DNA of 64,000 bases, taken from positions 92,428,401 through 92,492,400 of the forward strand of contig CM036162.1 of NCBI GenBank assembly GCA_020631735.1, in the 5' to 3' direction. Made by a program: the position numbers and the translations under genes. How positions within the stretch are numbered: the first letter of the stretch is position 1; every line of letters begins with the position of its first letter. Below are positions 37,850 through 49,805 of the stretch, piece after piece. This DNA comes from Saccharum officinarum (lineage: Eukaryota; Streptophyta; Magnoliopsida; Poales; Poaceae). Under the pieces are notes generated by a model. That model worked only from the letters and a program-made list of their open reading frames with translations, did no database searches and was not told where the DNA came from.

Positions 37850-39230
37850 CACTACCGGAATTCACTTCTTTGCCGAGCGCCGGAGGCTTTGCCGAGCGTT
37901 TTTTTTCGGGCGCTCAGCAAAGAAGTCTTTGCCGAGAGCCAAATAAAAAACACTCGGCAAAGCCTCTACACTCGGCAAAGAAGGCTTTGCCGAGCGTCCG
38001 ATAAACGGCTCTCGGCAAAGAAGTTTCTTTGCCGAGAGCCAAAAAAAACACTCGGCAAAGAAGGCTTTGCCGAGCGTCCGATAAACGGCTCTCGGCAAAG
38101 AAGTTTCTTTGCCGAGAGCAAAAAAAAAAACACTCAGCAAAGGCTTTTTTGCCGAGTGCCAAAGTAAAACACTCGTCAAAGCAATTTTTCAAACCACATT
38201 TTGGTGCCCTAAACGAATTCAAATAAAAAAGTTTTTAACTACAAAGTTTCATAACTTTTCATGATCTACAAACTTTATATTGATCATTTCTTTATTCGAC
38301 AAAGTAATAATTACGTTGTTTACAAAATCTATATGTCTCTCATGTAGTTCCATGAAACTACAAGAGAGATATATAAGATTTATGAACAATGTTAGCGCCA
38401 TAATTTCGGATGGAAAAACTTTCTAAATGAAGTTTGTAGATCTCGAAAGGTTATGAAACATTGTAGTTGACCACTTTTTAATTTGAATTCATCTTGTCAT
38501 GGAAAACTACGTTTGAAATTCAAAATTTTAAAATTTTAAAATTCGAATTTTTCAAAAGACCTCGGATGGAAAAACTTCCTAAATGAAATTTGTAGATCTC
38601 AAAAAGTTATGAAACATTGTAGTTGACCACTTTTTCATTTGAATTCATCTTGTCATGCAAAACTACGTTTGAAATTCAAAATTTTAAAATTTGAATTTTT
38701 CAAAAGACCTCAGATGGAAAAACTTTCTATATGAAAAATGTAGTGCTCGAAAAGTTATGAAACTTTGTGGTTGACAACTTTTTGATTTGAATTCGTTTAG
38801 GGCCTTAAACAATCAATTTTCACTTGGTTTAGTATAATATTTGAGTAACTGAAACGGCATATAGACGCATGTGAGTGTGCAGTGCAGGTGGCAGAGGAGG
38901 TATCGCGTGAGTGAGAGGTCACGAGTTCGAATCCGACCGCGTAGCCGCGAATTTTGCGCGAAAAATGCCAGTGGGCCCCTCCCCCGATTGAAAATTTTTT
39001 TTCCAGGTTTTTTTTCGCATTTTTTTATTTCGCGCTTTACCGAGCGTCGGGCTCTCGGCAAAGGCTTTGCCGAGTGCCCGAAAAACGGCTCTCGGCAAAG
39101 AAGCCTTTGCCGATCGGATTTTTGCCGAGGGCGCTTTGCCGAAAGCTGCGCTCGGCAAAGGCTTTGTCGAGAACCTTAGAGGCTTTGCCGAGAGCCTGGG
39201 CCCTCGGCAAAACAGCCGGCTCTGGTGGTG
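37850..39230. mobile_element. Non-autonomous CACTA transposon
   Basis: Starts CACTACCGGAATTCAC and ends CTCTGGTGGTG (a diverged CACTA inverse), with GAA on both sides (37847-37849 and 39231-39233), the expected 3-bp duplication. Subterminal regions (37870-38180 and 39035-39215) carry many inverted and direct copies of CTCGGCAAAG/CTTTGCCGAG, a known signature of panicoid CACTA elements. No transposase is encoded. The middle contains about 150-bp tandem repeats and a tRNA-like box. Confidence 0.9.
38407..38805. repeat. About 150-bp tandem repeat, 2.6 copies, inside the CACTA element
   Basis: Units start GGATGGAAAAACTT at 38408 and 38564 and GATGGAAAAACTTTC at 38713. Each continues TTTGTAGATCTC, GTTATGAAAC, TAGTTGACCACTTTTT and TTGAATTCATCTTGTC. 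Spacing is about 156 and 148 bp. Confidence 0.9.
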
Positions 39231-39234
39231 GAAG

Positions 39235-40030
39235 GGAGGCGGTCACCATGTTTGGTGAGAAAAAAAAGAAGGGGTGGCCTCATGGGTCAACCTAATTAAT
39301 GGCATGCATGGCTATAGGTTGACAATGTTAATTGGGTAGCTTGGAGATGTCTGGGTGGCTGACTTGCGGGCATGCAGTGCGGTTGCGCCATATATGCACT
39401 CTCTAATCAAGTTTATGCACTCATAAGGCGGTGGCCCACTAGGTTGATGATGATGGAAATGTCCTGGATAGCATGCATGGATATTTACCTGCAAGTTTGG
39501 ACAGCGGTGCTGCACGTGTGGTGATAGGAGAAAACGATTGTGGTTTTTTTCTTGATGATCTGGCAGTTGGGGCTGAGGCTACCTGGGCTGGGAACAAGAG
39601 GAGAATAGAGAGGAGCTAGTGGGCCAAGAAGGCCAAAAGAAAAGGGTGACAGGATTTGGGTCCGAGAGGGTTTATGGGAAAGTGACAGGTTTTATTCTTT
39701 TCCGAATTTGATTTGACTCAAGCTAAACTTGAATTCGATTTAGGAAGGGTTTCAAAATGGCTAATGCCCATCTAAATTCCAAGAAACACATAAATAAAAA
39801 ACAAAAAATACATATGTTGAAATTGTATGCAAGGCTTAAAAATATTTTCAAAAACGGTTTTGTATGTACGTAATAAATAGGTAAATCAAATTTTAGTTAT
39901 ACGTTTTAAAATTCAAAATTTGTAGTGGTTTTTATCACGACAAAAAAACATATTGTGTTACAGGTCAACTGAAAAGGCTTAAGCTCCTACGATCATTGAC
40001 ATATAGGTTGGTTACTAAAACCGAACCTAG
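39235..40030. other. Intergenic DNA, nothing recognised
   Basis: No domain-bearing ORF and no paired repeat ends. Confidence 0.4.
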
Positions 40031-40273
40031 GGGTGTGTTTAGTTGGTGAAAAGTGGGTGAAAAGTTACTGTAACATTTTTCGTTGTTATTTGGCAAAATT
40101 TATCCGATCATGGACTAACTAGGATCAAAAGATTCGTCTCGACATTTACAGACAAACTATGCAATTAGTTATCTTTTTTACCTACATTTAATGCTCCATG
40201 CATGTGTCCAAAGATTCGATGTGATAGGTGAAAGAGGAAATATTTTAGGTTTGCATGGGAAGTGAACACACCC
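40031..40273. mobile_element. Tourist-like MITE with TAG duplication
   Basis: Ends GGGTGTGTTTAGTTGG and AGTGAACACACCC, flanked by TAG (40028-40030 and 40274-40276). Interior words CTAGGATCAAAAGATTCGT and CAATTAGTTAT are the family signature. It lies about 460 bp beyond the DUF6598 stop codon. Confidence 0.88.
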
Positions 40274-40735
40274 TAGATTTGCTTTGGGATGCCAAATAAA
40301 GATAGAATGACAGCAGAAGCTTGGTGCCAATTCTTAGTTTCGATATGTAATTGAACTAAGTTTCAGAAAAGGCGATGTAATTTTAAAACAAGATGTACCC
40401 CGTTGACGAATAAAAAAAAATCTCAGCTGCCTAGATCAATGAAATAAAAATCTCAGGTGGGAGCCTTTCCCCCGTTGACGAATAAAAAAAAGCTGAGATA
40501 TTGAACTCACGCATGAGACTACGAGCCTAACTGTTGTTGGTTAAAAATTATTTTTTTAAAAAAAAAACTGTTCACTGTATACCTACAGACGGTAACACAG
40601 ATTACAACACAAAAGTCATCTCAACCGTTACCTTCATAATTACAGCATACACAGTACTAAAACATTCCTCTAACAGAACAACCACACTGGTAAATATATA
40701 TATATAACTTAGACATAACAATAAAACATAATAAC

Positions 40736-43320
40736 TCAAGGCAAATAGCTGCGATGAATTATCGACCAGGTAACCTTCACACGCATCTTGATGGAACCAC
40801 AAGTAACTTCATTCTCATCTCCACTGTTGACTCTTGGAGTAAACTTAATGGTGGTCTTATCACCATTCCGAGCAGCAACAGTTAGTATCAGCTTCTCCTC
40901 CAAACAGACCGCTACAACGCGTCGCAACAGTTGGATTGCCCCTTTAGCATTGCCGGACATAACTTTAACCAGTTTGCTATCATGAAGAATGATGCTATTC
41001 CGGATACTGGTGGTGCACGCAGTGATTGATCCGGAGAATCTTCCCTGGAGAACTTCAATTGCAATAGTTGCCTCGATTGCACGTTTCACAACTGCATATG
41101 TAACCACCACCTTACTGAGTCTACTGTCAAGGGAGACCCTTTCAACCACGAATTCCTCCTCCGATCTAGATTTTCTGCCATCCAGTGTTATGAGTCCTTT
41201 ACTAAATTGTTTGTCCTTCTGCCCCTGATCACACTTGATCTTCAAATCGACCTCAAAATATATACCATCTATCAGCGCAAGTCCTCGCTTTGGCCCAGTC
41301 AAGATCAGCGATGTATCCTGTGAAAAAAGTTCACATAACAGGTTAGTGGTATCATTCTCTGAATGTGCATGGATGCGATGAAAGTACTCAAAATTTCAGC
41401 CACTGCATATGGCCGCTGTAAGACAAACTGTTATAGGCTCAATGCTACGAGTATACAGGCATGTGCAAGTATATCATTAGGCCTGAAAATGCAATGCTAG
41501 TATCACGAAGGCTGTTTAGAGGCTAGATGCAGATGACTTCTTCAGGCTGTGACATGGCTATGCTACATTGATATTACAGAGCAGAAAATTTGGTGACTAC
41601 CTCTTACAAAAAAGACATCCTGAAGTTAGTTCGCATATATGAATACTAGCAGCTAGGATTTGTTCCTCGTCAAGTTACACACTTTGTACACCTTCATACC
41701 TTAGGGACGATGAGTTGACAATGATCTCTGTCACACTGGAACAGATAAACACACTTGAGATCAAGATTGTCTCTCGCAATGACAGTGCCATATACGTTGA
41801 TCGGGAAGCCAACATCTGAGGAGGCTATCTTTACACTGAGGACATTTGCTGAGATACAGGGAATGAAACATTTTTCAATGTCTGTAGATTCACCACCTAT
41901 AAACTGTTTTCTGACCTCTTTGCAGACAGTGCCATGCACATTGATTGATGCATTGGTGTCCCTCATTGGATCAAGGGGTGCTGCAGTGGAAGAAAAAGAA
42001 AACATTAGAAATTAAATTCATGATTTCACTTTTGATAATAATAAATTAATGCTCAAGTACTCATCCAAGCAGTGGTAGGTCATACATACTTAAGAGGAAT
42101 GAAATTACGGCAATGGGAATTAGATACTCCTAAATGAAACAGTTGAATAAATAACAGAAAACAAAAAACAAGAGATTGAGGACGATAAAGTACTGAAAAT
42201 TTTCTTCATGCACAGAGTAGAACGATTTGATCCAAACGACATCATTTAAGCAAACACTAATTTCTCATGAATGGCAAAGCATTAAGATACAAAATGCAGT
42301 CTGGAACGAACCAAACAGATGGGTAACTACGCTATGTGCACTTAATTCACAAGAGATGGGTGGACTTACACTCCTCGTCGAGGTTGAATTTGCTGAGGTT
42401 CACGAAGTGTATGCGGGTAAAGTAGGTGGACCCCAGCTTGGGATCATATTCTCGGATCTTATCCATCGCGGCATTGTGGACTTTGAGGTCACGATCGCGC
42501 TGCTCCTTCCTGCGCTCCTCCTCCTGCAGTCTCTGCATCTGCCTCTCATGGTCGTGCACTGCCTCTGCCTCGTCAAAGAAGAACGGTTCCAGGCTTGCAA
42601 ACTCCTCTTCATCGTCGTTATATTTGTTCAACGTCGACGTCGACGTAGATATCACTGGACCAGGAGATGCTGTGGTACAAGAAAAACAAGTGAAAAGTAA
42701 GGAAATACTACTAGTGCAGGAACACAAGTGAAAAATAATGAATTAAGATTGAAAGTGAACAAATTGAGATTCATGAAAAAACTGGATAATTGGTCAGTGC
42801 ATATGCATAAAAAAAGGTGAAATGAAAACAATTTTTAGCATTCCCACAGCAGCTAGAATACATTATTTTGAGTTTGGGAATCTAACAGGCAAGAAAAAAA
42901 ATAGCTTTCTGGCCATTTACTTTCCACCTTACGGTCGACGGCCGCATAGAACGGCCACCGCACCGCCCGCGGGCGACGTCGACCTCGCCTCCGAGGCGCT
43001 CCGCTCACCTCCCGCGTCAGCCCCTCCACCGCCCCCTTCGCTAATCTAGGAGGCACTAACCCCTTGAACCTCGTCGCCCCCGCCGCGTCTACGGCCCAAA
43101 CGCCCTAATCCACCGCCCAACCCGAACGGAATTTACATGCTTCGTACCGATTGCTTACAAGAGTCGAAGGAAATTTTGGTGAGGTCGCCGTCCTTCTTGG
43201 AATCCGGGCCGCCTTGTGGACCTGCGGGCTCGAATCGTTTAGCTGATTCCCACGCGCCAACTCGTCAGAGAAGAAAGGCTTCTGGCCGCCGCCGCCGCCG
43301 CCGCCGCAAGCCACCGCCAT
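40736..43320 (-). CDS. DUF6598 domain protein, four exons
   Basis: Proposed exons on the minus strand are 43320-43137, 42669-42370, 41980-41700 and 41317-40736, 448 aa with consistent phases 1, 1, 0. DUF6598 is a plant family of unknown function, expanded in grasses. Residues about 90-135 form a highly charged, Glu/Arg-rich probable coiled coil ([19 protein letters not shown]). Then [20 protein letters not shown] and [13 protein letters not shown] mark the domain, which ends [13 protein letters not shown]. The ATG at 43320 ([12 protein letters not shown]) is 65 nt from a TATA box. Exon 1 uses a weaker ATGTAAAT donor to keep the phase. A stronger GTAAGC donor nearby (43165) would break the frame unless exon 1 is frameshifted, so exon 1 is less certain than exons 2-4. 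A truncated relative lies at 21167-21760. Location in the cell is not evident. Confidence 0.8.
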
Positions 43321-43384
43321 GCCTCGCAAGAGAAGGGGGATCGGACGTTCACGGAAGCTCTCGGTGAGCCCACCAAGGGTACAT

Positions 43385-43391
43385 GTTTATA
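43385..43391 (-). promoter_or_regulatory. TATA box of the DUF6598 gene
   Basis: TATAAAC on the minus strand within CACTATAAACATG, 65 nt upstream of the ATG. This leaves a short leader of about 35 nt. Confidence 0.6.
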
Positions 43392-43782
43392 GTGGCCTAG
43401 TGGGCTGGTTGTCAACTTCCTTTCTTGGCCCGGTTCTCATTTTTCAAATTTTTACCTTTTGAATTTTAATCGGATTGAAATTTTCCTTCCACCCTATTCA
43501 GAAAGTGAAGTTACAAAGCGATTTGATTATTAACTAGATATATACATTGTGAGCTCTATCGATCTCACTTCACAGCACTCAACGATATAGGTTCACGATA
43601 CGAGTATGTAGGTAGCGTTTAGGGAGGAGTTTAGAACAACGGAGGTAAGTTGCATCGGCCGGCGACCATCAGCTCCACCGCCGCAAGTTCTCCGAACGCA
43701 GCCGGCCAATTCACTTTTCTCTTCCTCCTTGCCTCTCCTTTGATCGCTCTCCCCTTCTTAACCCTTCTCCAAGACAACTCAG

Positions 43783-45025
43783 CTACGCCACCCAGTTGGG
43801 CCTGAAATACTTGGGGTTGGGCTTCCGGCTTCGCTTGGGCCGAACTTCCTTCTTTGGCCCATTCTTGATAGGAGACATCTTTGCTTTGTTTTCTCCACTG
43901 TCGCTTCCTACCAATGGACACTGATCATCTTCATCAGGGTTGGCGCCATCAGGGTTCCTGACATCCTCCCCCCTCGAGAATCGGCTTGTCCCCAAGCCGG
44001 TGCACCTAGAAACTGAAGCTTGAGTTCTTCCTCCAGCTCCCAGGTAGCCATAGAGTTGGGCCAAGAGGGCCACTGGATCAAAACTTCAGGCCGATTTCCA
44101 TGTGGCTTGAGCCGTTGCTGTAAGACTTTAATAGGAAATCTATAAGCATCATCAGTGATTGAGTGGGGAAGATCAGGAGAAACCTGGAAGCTCGGTGGAA
44201 TAGCCTTCTTAAGCTGAGAGACATGAAAAACTAGATGCATAGTTGTGGAATTAGGCAGAAGTAGTTTGTAAGCCACCTTGCCCACCTTGGCAATGATCTG
44301 GTAAGGTCCAAAATACCTGAAGGATAACTTGTGACAAGCCCTGGTTGCCACAGAAGTTTGTACATATGGCTGGAGTTTGAGGTATATGAAATCACCCAAC
44401 TCAAAGGTTCTTTTAGTCCTGTTTTTATCTGCCTGATGTTTTTGTCTCTGTAGGGCTCTGAGTAGCTGTTGTTGCAATAGTTGAACCATAACATGTCTCT
44501 CATTGAGCCACATCTTGAGGTCAGGGACAGCACAAGATTGCACCACATCAATGCCTAGATGTCTTAGCTTTTGACCATAGAGAACTTCAAATGGAGTGGT
44601 ATTCAATGAAGTATGAAAGCTTGTATTATACCAAAAGTCTGCTAATGTCAGCCACTGCTTCCAATGACTAGGACAAGCATGGACAAAGCATCTAAGATAG
44701 CTCTGAAGTCACTGATTAACTCTTTCAGTTTGACCATCAGTTTGGGGATGATATGCAGTACTCATCTTGAGTTGTCTTGGTCATTTTGAACAACACTTGC
44801 CAGACTGAACTAGTAAAGATCCTGTCTCCATATGAAATAATTGCTTCAGGGAGACCATGTAACTTGAAGACATTATCCATAAATGCCAGGGCCACTTGAA
44901 ATGTAGTGAATGGATGCTTCAGGGGAATAAAATGTGCATACTTTGAGAATTTGTCAACCACCACTAAAATACAATTGAAGTTCTTTAAAATAGGGAGTCC
45001 TCCAATAAAGTCAAGACTCACAACT
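43783..45025 (-). pseudogene. Ty3/gypsy polyprotein 3' part (integrase and chromodomain)
   Basis: Minus-strand pieces in order: integrase core from about 45021 (MSLDFIGGLPIL, FSKYAHFIPLKHPF), then YHPQTDGQTERVNQ with an in-frame stop near 44715. Next comes NTTPFEVLYGQKLRH (from 44606), an integrase C-terminal part with YFGPYQIIAKVGKVAYKL, and a chromodomain-like end with WPNSMATWELEEEL. After a frameshift near 43985 a tail DVRNPDGANPDEDD runs to a stop at 43783. The second catalytic Asp region reads ISYGDR instead of the usual SDRD. Stops, shifts and loss of gag, protease and reverse transcriptase show it is dead. It is cut at about 45025 by different repeat DNA and lies about 460 bp upstream of the DUF6598 start. 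Confidence 0.9.
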
Positions 45026-45137
45026 TGTCAGGCAGAATATGTGGCAGAATCTCCTAAATAATATGGCCCATATGCACCTACCATTGTCTCAAAGACCTCT
45101 GACGGCTATGCATATGTACCATAGAACTTAAAAAGTC

Positions 45138-47480
45138 TGTCGGGTGTCCTCGGAAAACCCAAATCATCCATGATCTTCCGAGCAGGATCACATTACAGAG
45201 GCATTGCAATATTACAATAGTTTATATAATAAATTACATCAGAGTAAAAGTGCGGAAGTCTTACATATCAAAAGTTACAAACCATTTGTTCCAAACCTTA
45301 CAAACCTTAAGTTTAGTTATTACAACCATAGTAGTAGAGTAACATTAGTAACTTTATTATAGATCACCAAAATGGCGTGCTCTGCCCAAGAGCCAAACAT
45401 ACTACTCGTCGTCGCTTACCGCAAAGATGGTCATGCAGTAGGATCTGAAACACACCTGCTCATGAGACGCACCTACAACAAGGATTTAACAAACCCTGAG
45501 TATAAAAGTACCCAACAAGACTGACCCGACGAAAAGAGTGATAGACTCAGGAATGTAGGCTCAGGGGAATCAAGGTGAGGTTCCAGCAAGAATCAAAGTT
45601 CTTTTGCACAAAGCTACTAATAGTATATCCTTACTTTCAATCTTTTAAACTCATCATTAATTATTACTTATCAACTAGGTGAGCCTATACTATAGCATTC
45701 ACCTCTTAACATCCACCTCATGATTCCTAATCCAAGGTTTCATCCATTACTACGATGTAGGCCAGTTGATCGAGTCTTCATAACCGAGGAGCAACGACGA
45801 TTCGAACCGATTATACCCAACTGGGGATCTCTAACTACACGACATATGCAGGACTCAAACCTACATATATCAACCTTCACTCGGATCCTCTAAAATATGA
45901 CCAGGTCCAATGCCACTCGAGAGTACAGTACACCTCCAATCCAGCCCTTGGCCACGAGGGTACACACTACTCTCGTCATCTCTCCACTCCCAGTGCGCGA
46001 TTGGCCGTTCACGTGATAGAATAGCTAAGGTCTTAGGCTTACCGGAGTATGCGATCAGTTACAAAGTCTCAACCAAGCAAGCCTACAATGAACAATCCTT
46101 AACTGACACAATCGGAGACACTACATTGGGACTCCTTTCCCGATGCAAGTCCATCGATCGGTCTCAGATTAACATCATCATAATCCATTAAGTCGGTCCA
46201 CAACAACCCTTCAAACTTTGTTAAACAATTTTAAAGTTTTCTCATTAAGCAAGGCTAAGCATATTAAATATTTTCAAATAAAACAGTAACAAGGATGATA
46301 TTAAAGTATCAAGGATGGTAGTACAACAATTAGGTTATCACTCAACTTCTATCACCTAATGCTACAAAGCATAAACATAAGTGATGTAAACTTTGTAAAA
46401 CTCAAGGTAGGGTTAAATGCATCCGAGGCTTGCCTTGGTCGATGGGGATTTCAGGTTCGGGGTCAGTCCCACAGATATCAAATCCAACCTCCACTGGTGA
46501 GTGGTGACTGTCCTTCCTTGGGGACTAGTTCGATAACGTTAACTTCTTCGTTCATAGAGACTACACGAGATGACAATGTATGCTTAACATGATGAAGTAC
46601 GAAACATGATGCTTGATGGATGCATAACAAGATTAAGAACTTGAGTACAACTTTCCTTCACGGTACAGTTGCAAGCCAACAAAGCCCAACCTAACCCTAG
46701 CCAAGGGTTTCATTAGGTTAACTACTTTGTTAACGACTTTCATTAAGCACATGAAATAACATTAATTAAGCCCTAATAACATGATTAAGAGAGCTCAAAC
46801 AATTAATTAAAGATGCCAAAGGTCATTAAGAGTTAATGACCTAGGGTCAACAGACAATCATAAAATCAAACAACCCTAAAATGATTAAACAAGATTAAGG
46901 GTTAATTAATTAATTAATTAAGTATAAAATTAAGCATAAAAATCAACTGTGCCAAATTGAGCCCAAAATTTTTATGTAGGTTATTCATATCATAAAACAG
47001 TGGCAGAACAATTTTCATAATTTTTAGACATTTATTTAAGCCTAGAAAAATAATAGAATTTACATTTATTAATTAATTGAGCTAATTAATTAACTTACAA
47101 AAAGTAATCAAAATTGGTATTTCATATTTTTCCTAAACAGAAGACATCAAAAAGAGCTTATACAAAATTTTTCATAATTTTTAGAGCTATAAACAATTCT
47201 CTAGAAATTTCCAAAAAAACATTTTTAAACTTTATAGAAAAAGAAAACATATTTTCCGGATCGATTCCTTCTTTCGGCCCAGCTCGGCTCACGCGTACGC
47301 GCGTGCACAACTCTCTTTCCTCCGGCCCACTCGCCCCAACGAGCAAGCACGAGCGGCCCAGAGCCACCCGACCCAACCACGCTGCCTGCGGCCAGCACCG
47401 CCGCTCACCGACGTAGCTCGTCGCCGACGAGCTTTTTCGGTAGCGGGACAGCACCTAGGCGATCAGGGAAACACCGCGCA
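45138..47480 (-). mobile_element. LTR-like block, truncated by the assembly gap
   Basis: Starts TGTCGGGTGTCCTCGG and follows the same order of features as 51008-55754. That order is a segment ending in AGTGCGGAAG / AGTAGCGGAAGC, then AACCGAGG..GACGATTCGAACCGATTAT (compare GATGGCGATTCAAATCGATTAT), then CTAAGCAAGGCTAAGC-like words, AT-rich DNA and a GC-rich end near 47270-47480. It is probably a diverged LTR of the same superfamily, minus sense. The distal end is lost in the N run. Confidence 0.55.
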
Positions 47481-47580
47481 NNNNNNNNNNNNNNNNNNNN
47501 NNNNNNNNNNNNNNNNNNNNNNNNNNNNNNNNNNNNNNNNNNNNNNNNNNNNNNNNNNNNNNNNNNNNNNNNNNNNNNNN
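47481..47580. other. Assembly gap (100 N)
   Basis: Exactly 100 N, a conventional placeholder for a gap of unknown size. Sequence left of it is GC-rich and LTR-like; right of it is AT-rich and unrelated. Confidence 0.99.
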
Positions 47581-47621
47581 TTGTATGCACCGCGAGCAAT
47601 TATAAACAAAAGGTTAAAGCA

Positions 47622-48205
47622 CAATTTTTTGACTTTCAAGTTACACAAGTCGCTCTAATTTTCAACACTGAATTATGAAACTGGGTAACAAACCAGATAA
47701 AATTGATCATCTAGCTATAGTTCCAAAGGTGGTTTTCTATTTTCTTTATAAAATAAAAATCTAATCTGATCTCTAAAAATTCATCATTACTTTATTTTAA
47801 AATAAAAAATATGACATTAGTACCAATTTTTCTCTAAAAGAAACCGTGTACCTGTTTATGATGTTATTTCTGTTTCTATTGTTTTATCATTATAGTCGTG
47901 CTCACTATTTACTTAAAACAAATACGGTCCAAATGAACTCTAAATAGAGCACCATCCGGTGAATAGCATTTTCTAAAAGAAAATTGGTATTAGTTTAATA
48001 TATTTTTATTTAACAAACAAATTAATTATGAATTTAAGCGATCAAACAATATCTCAATTTTTTTTTTTTGAAAAATAGAAAACCACCTTTCAAGCCAGTT
48101 AAATGACCAAAGTTATCTAATTCAGATGGACGGAGGTGTTCGACATCCAATTTCGTAGTTCAGGGTCGTTAATCGGATTGGCGTGTAATTTGAAGTTTGA
48201 AAAAT
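47622..48205. mobile_element. MITE with long diverged inverted ends (MULE-like)
   Basis: About 115 bp at the left (TCAAGTTACAC.. to CAAAGGTGGTTTTCTATTTT, about 47635-47745) is repeated inverted at the right (AAAATAGAAAACCACCTTTC.. to GTGTAATTTGAAG, about 48072-48200). The 20-bp core at the inner edge is nearly perfect. No coding sequence; target duplication not determined. Confidence 0.65.
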
Positions 48206-48310
48206 ATTCTTTACCTAAAACTAAGCATTAGAAGAGATTTCAGGGTTGGGGATATATGAAAGCAACAACCAGGGTTAGGGGACAGATCTCCGGTACAAGG
48301 CTGCGCTCAC

Positions 48311-48370
48311 CTCAAGCAATCGCTGCAGCTCGGCCGACTCGGGTGAATTGTCCATGTCCCTGGTCGCCAT
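48311..48370 (-). CDS. Orphan first coding exon, product unknown
   Basis: ATG at 48370 opens 20 codons (MATRDMDNSPESAELQRLLE) ending exactly at a GTGAGC donor. A TATAAATA box lies at 48465-48458, 88 nt upstream, followed by a short pyrimidine/purine-mixed leader without other ATGs. The peptide is acidic and Glu/Ser-rich. I cannot name the family. The next exons should lie to the left, but 47581-48310 holds only a MITE and AT-rich DNA, then the gap and LTR-like sequence. The gene is either split by a long intron reaching past the gap or truncated by transposons. Confidence 0.45.
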
Positions 48371-48457
48371 CGTGCAAGAACTCCCAAAACCCCTTTGCTT
48401 CCGCGTTTGCGTGGCTGGATTTGGAGATCAACAATAGTTTTTGGGAGGTGGCGTTGC

Positions 48458-48465
48458 TATTTATA
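48458..48465 (-). promoter_or_regulatory. TATA box upstream of the orphan exon
   Basis: TATAAATA on the minus strand (in GGATGTATAAATAGC), correctly spaced for a start about 30 nt downstream and an ATG at 48370. Confidence 0.5.
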
Positions 48466-49074
48466 CATCCAGGGGCCGTAAAGTTGCCCGTTCGTCAAAG
48501 TTAGGGATCCTATACTTTTTCTTAAAAAGAAAACTGGGCCTTATTGGGCTGAATTTACCGGCCCATAGTCCTTGCGAACTGACTCGTCCGAGAAACAAGG
48601 CTCTGAAAACTCAGCCAAACCGGGCCTCGTCAGTCATCACTGCTTAATTTTGACTCCCAAGCAGTCAAGCACTAAAGCGTCCTCTGTCCAAAAAAAAGTT
48701 TTTTTAATAAATTTGAAACAAATCAGAGTTTTCTAGAAAATATATAAAAATAATGTCTCCAAGCAAGTTTAATATAAATATATATTCTACATTTAATATA
48801 ATAATAATACTTATTTGGTTTTTTTACGCCTCTCGTTTGGGTACAATTGTAGTATCTGTTCATGTACAAACTTACACCAACCCTACACACACCACACCAC
48901 ACCACGCGTACACAAACAAACCTACAACTACACTCAGATCATATCGCGTCATTCGTGAGATCACCGAATCCATCCATGGCACCGTAGACGACGGGCGCGT
49001 CGCATTCCCCTTGTGACTCCACGCGTGAGAGGCAAACGAAATTTATTGGGGACTAACCCCGGTGAGAAACGCGA

Positions 49075-49150
49075 GTAGGATGCACGAATCGAACTCGTGT
49101 TGGTTGCCTGCACACCTGCAGAGCTAGCCACCCAAGCTCTGCTCGGTTCT
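49075..49150 (-). repeat. tRNA-like SINE remnant
   Basis: On the minus strand GGGTGGCTAGCTCTGCAGG resembles a polymerase III A box region and CACGAGTTCGATTCGTG a B box (GTTCGATTC). It does not fold as a full tRNA by eye, so a SINE or tRNA-derived repeat is more likely than a functional tRNA. Confidence 0.4.
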
Positions 49151-49805
49151 CACTTATTTGGTAATTTAGTTAAATTTAAAATTATTTGATTCCTTGAGAG
49201 CAAGAATTGACGAAACTGGCTCATTGGCCATACCCATGACAACTTCAGGGGAACTATGCAGCCGCAGAACACGTGCTCCGTTACCAATATACAAATACAT
49301 CGGATGTCATTAGCGTACGTTACCATTCTTCATTATCACCATCACCTTCCTGGGATAATCATAGCTTACACTCTTCAGATCCAAGCAATTACCGTTCTGA
49401 ACCTCTGACCATTTGCACACACTGACACACACCATGATCTAGCAAGCTGCGGCCGTCAGAATGAACAGCATGCATGCATGCATGCACGTGGAGGCATCAG
49501 GCTGGCACTGATGATCGATGGCCCATCCTGCCTCCCAAACAAGCAATCAATCAGCTTAAAGCAAAGCTAATCCTGACGCATCATCATCCAAGCGAGAAGC
49601 GAAGCTCATGCATGGCATGCATGCCCCGTGCATGTGGACTGGCCTACCAATAATCCCTTGGGACTTGGGAAAAAATTGTGTGTGGGGGACTTTGGGAGCA
49701 AGCCGTTCCTTCCGAAAGTGAGACGACTTTGGGAGCAAGCCGTTCCTTCCAAAAGTGAGACACTTCACATCATCACAATCACACATGTGTGCCTCGTTAC
49801 TCGGT

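Noticed and set aside
37727..38222. Overlapping ORFs rich in ALGKE / SAKK words
   Set aside because: They translate the CTCGGCAAAG subterminal repeats of the CACTA element and are not genes.
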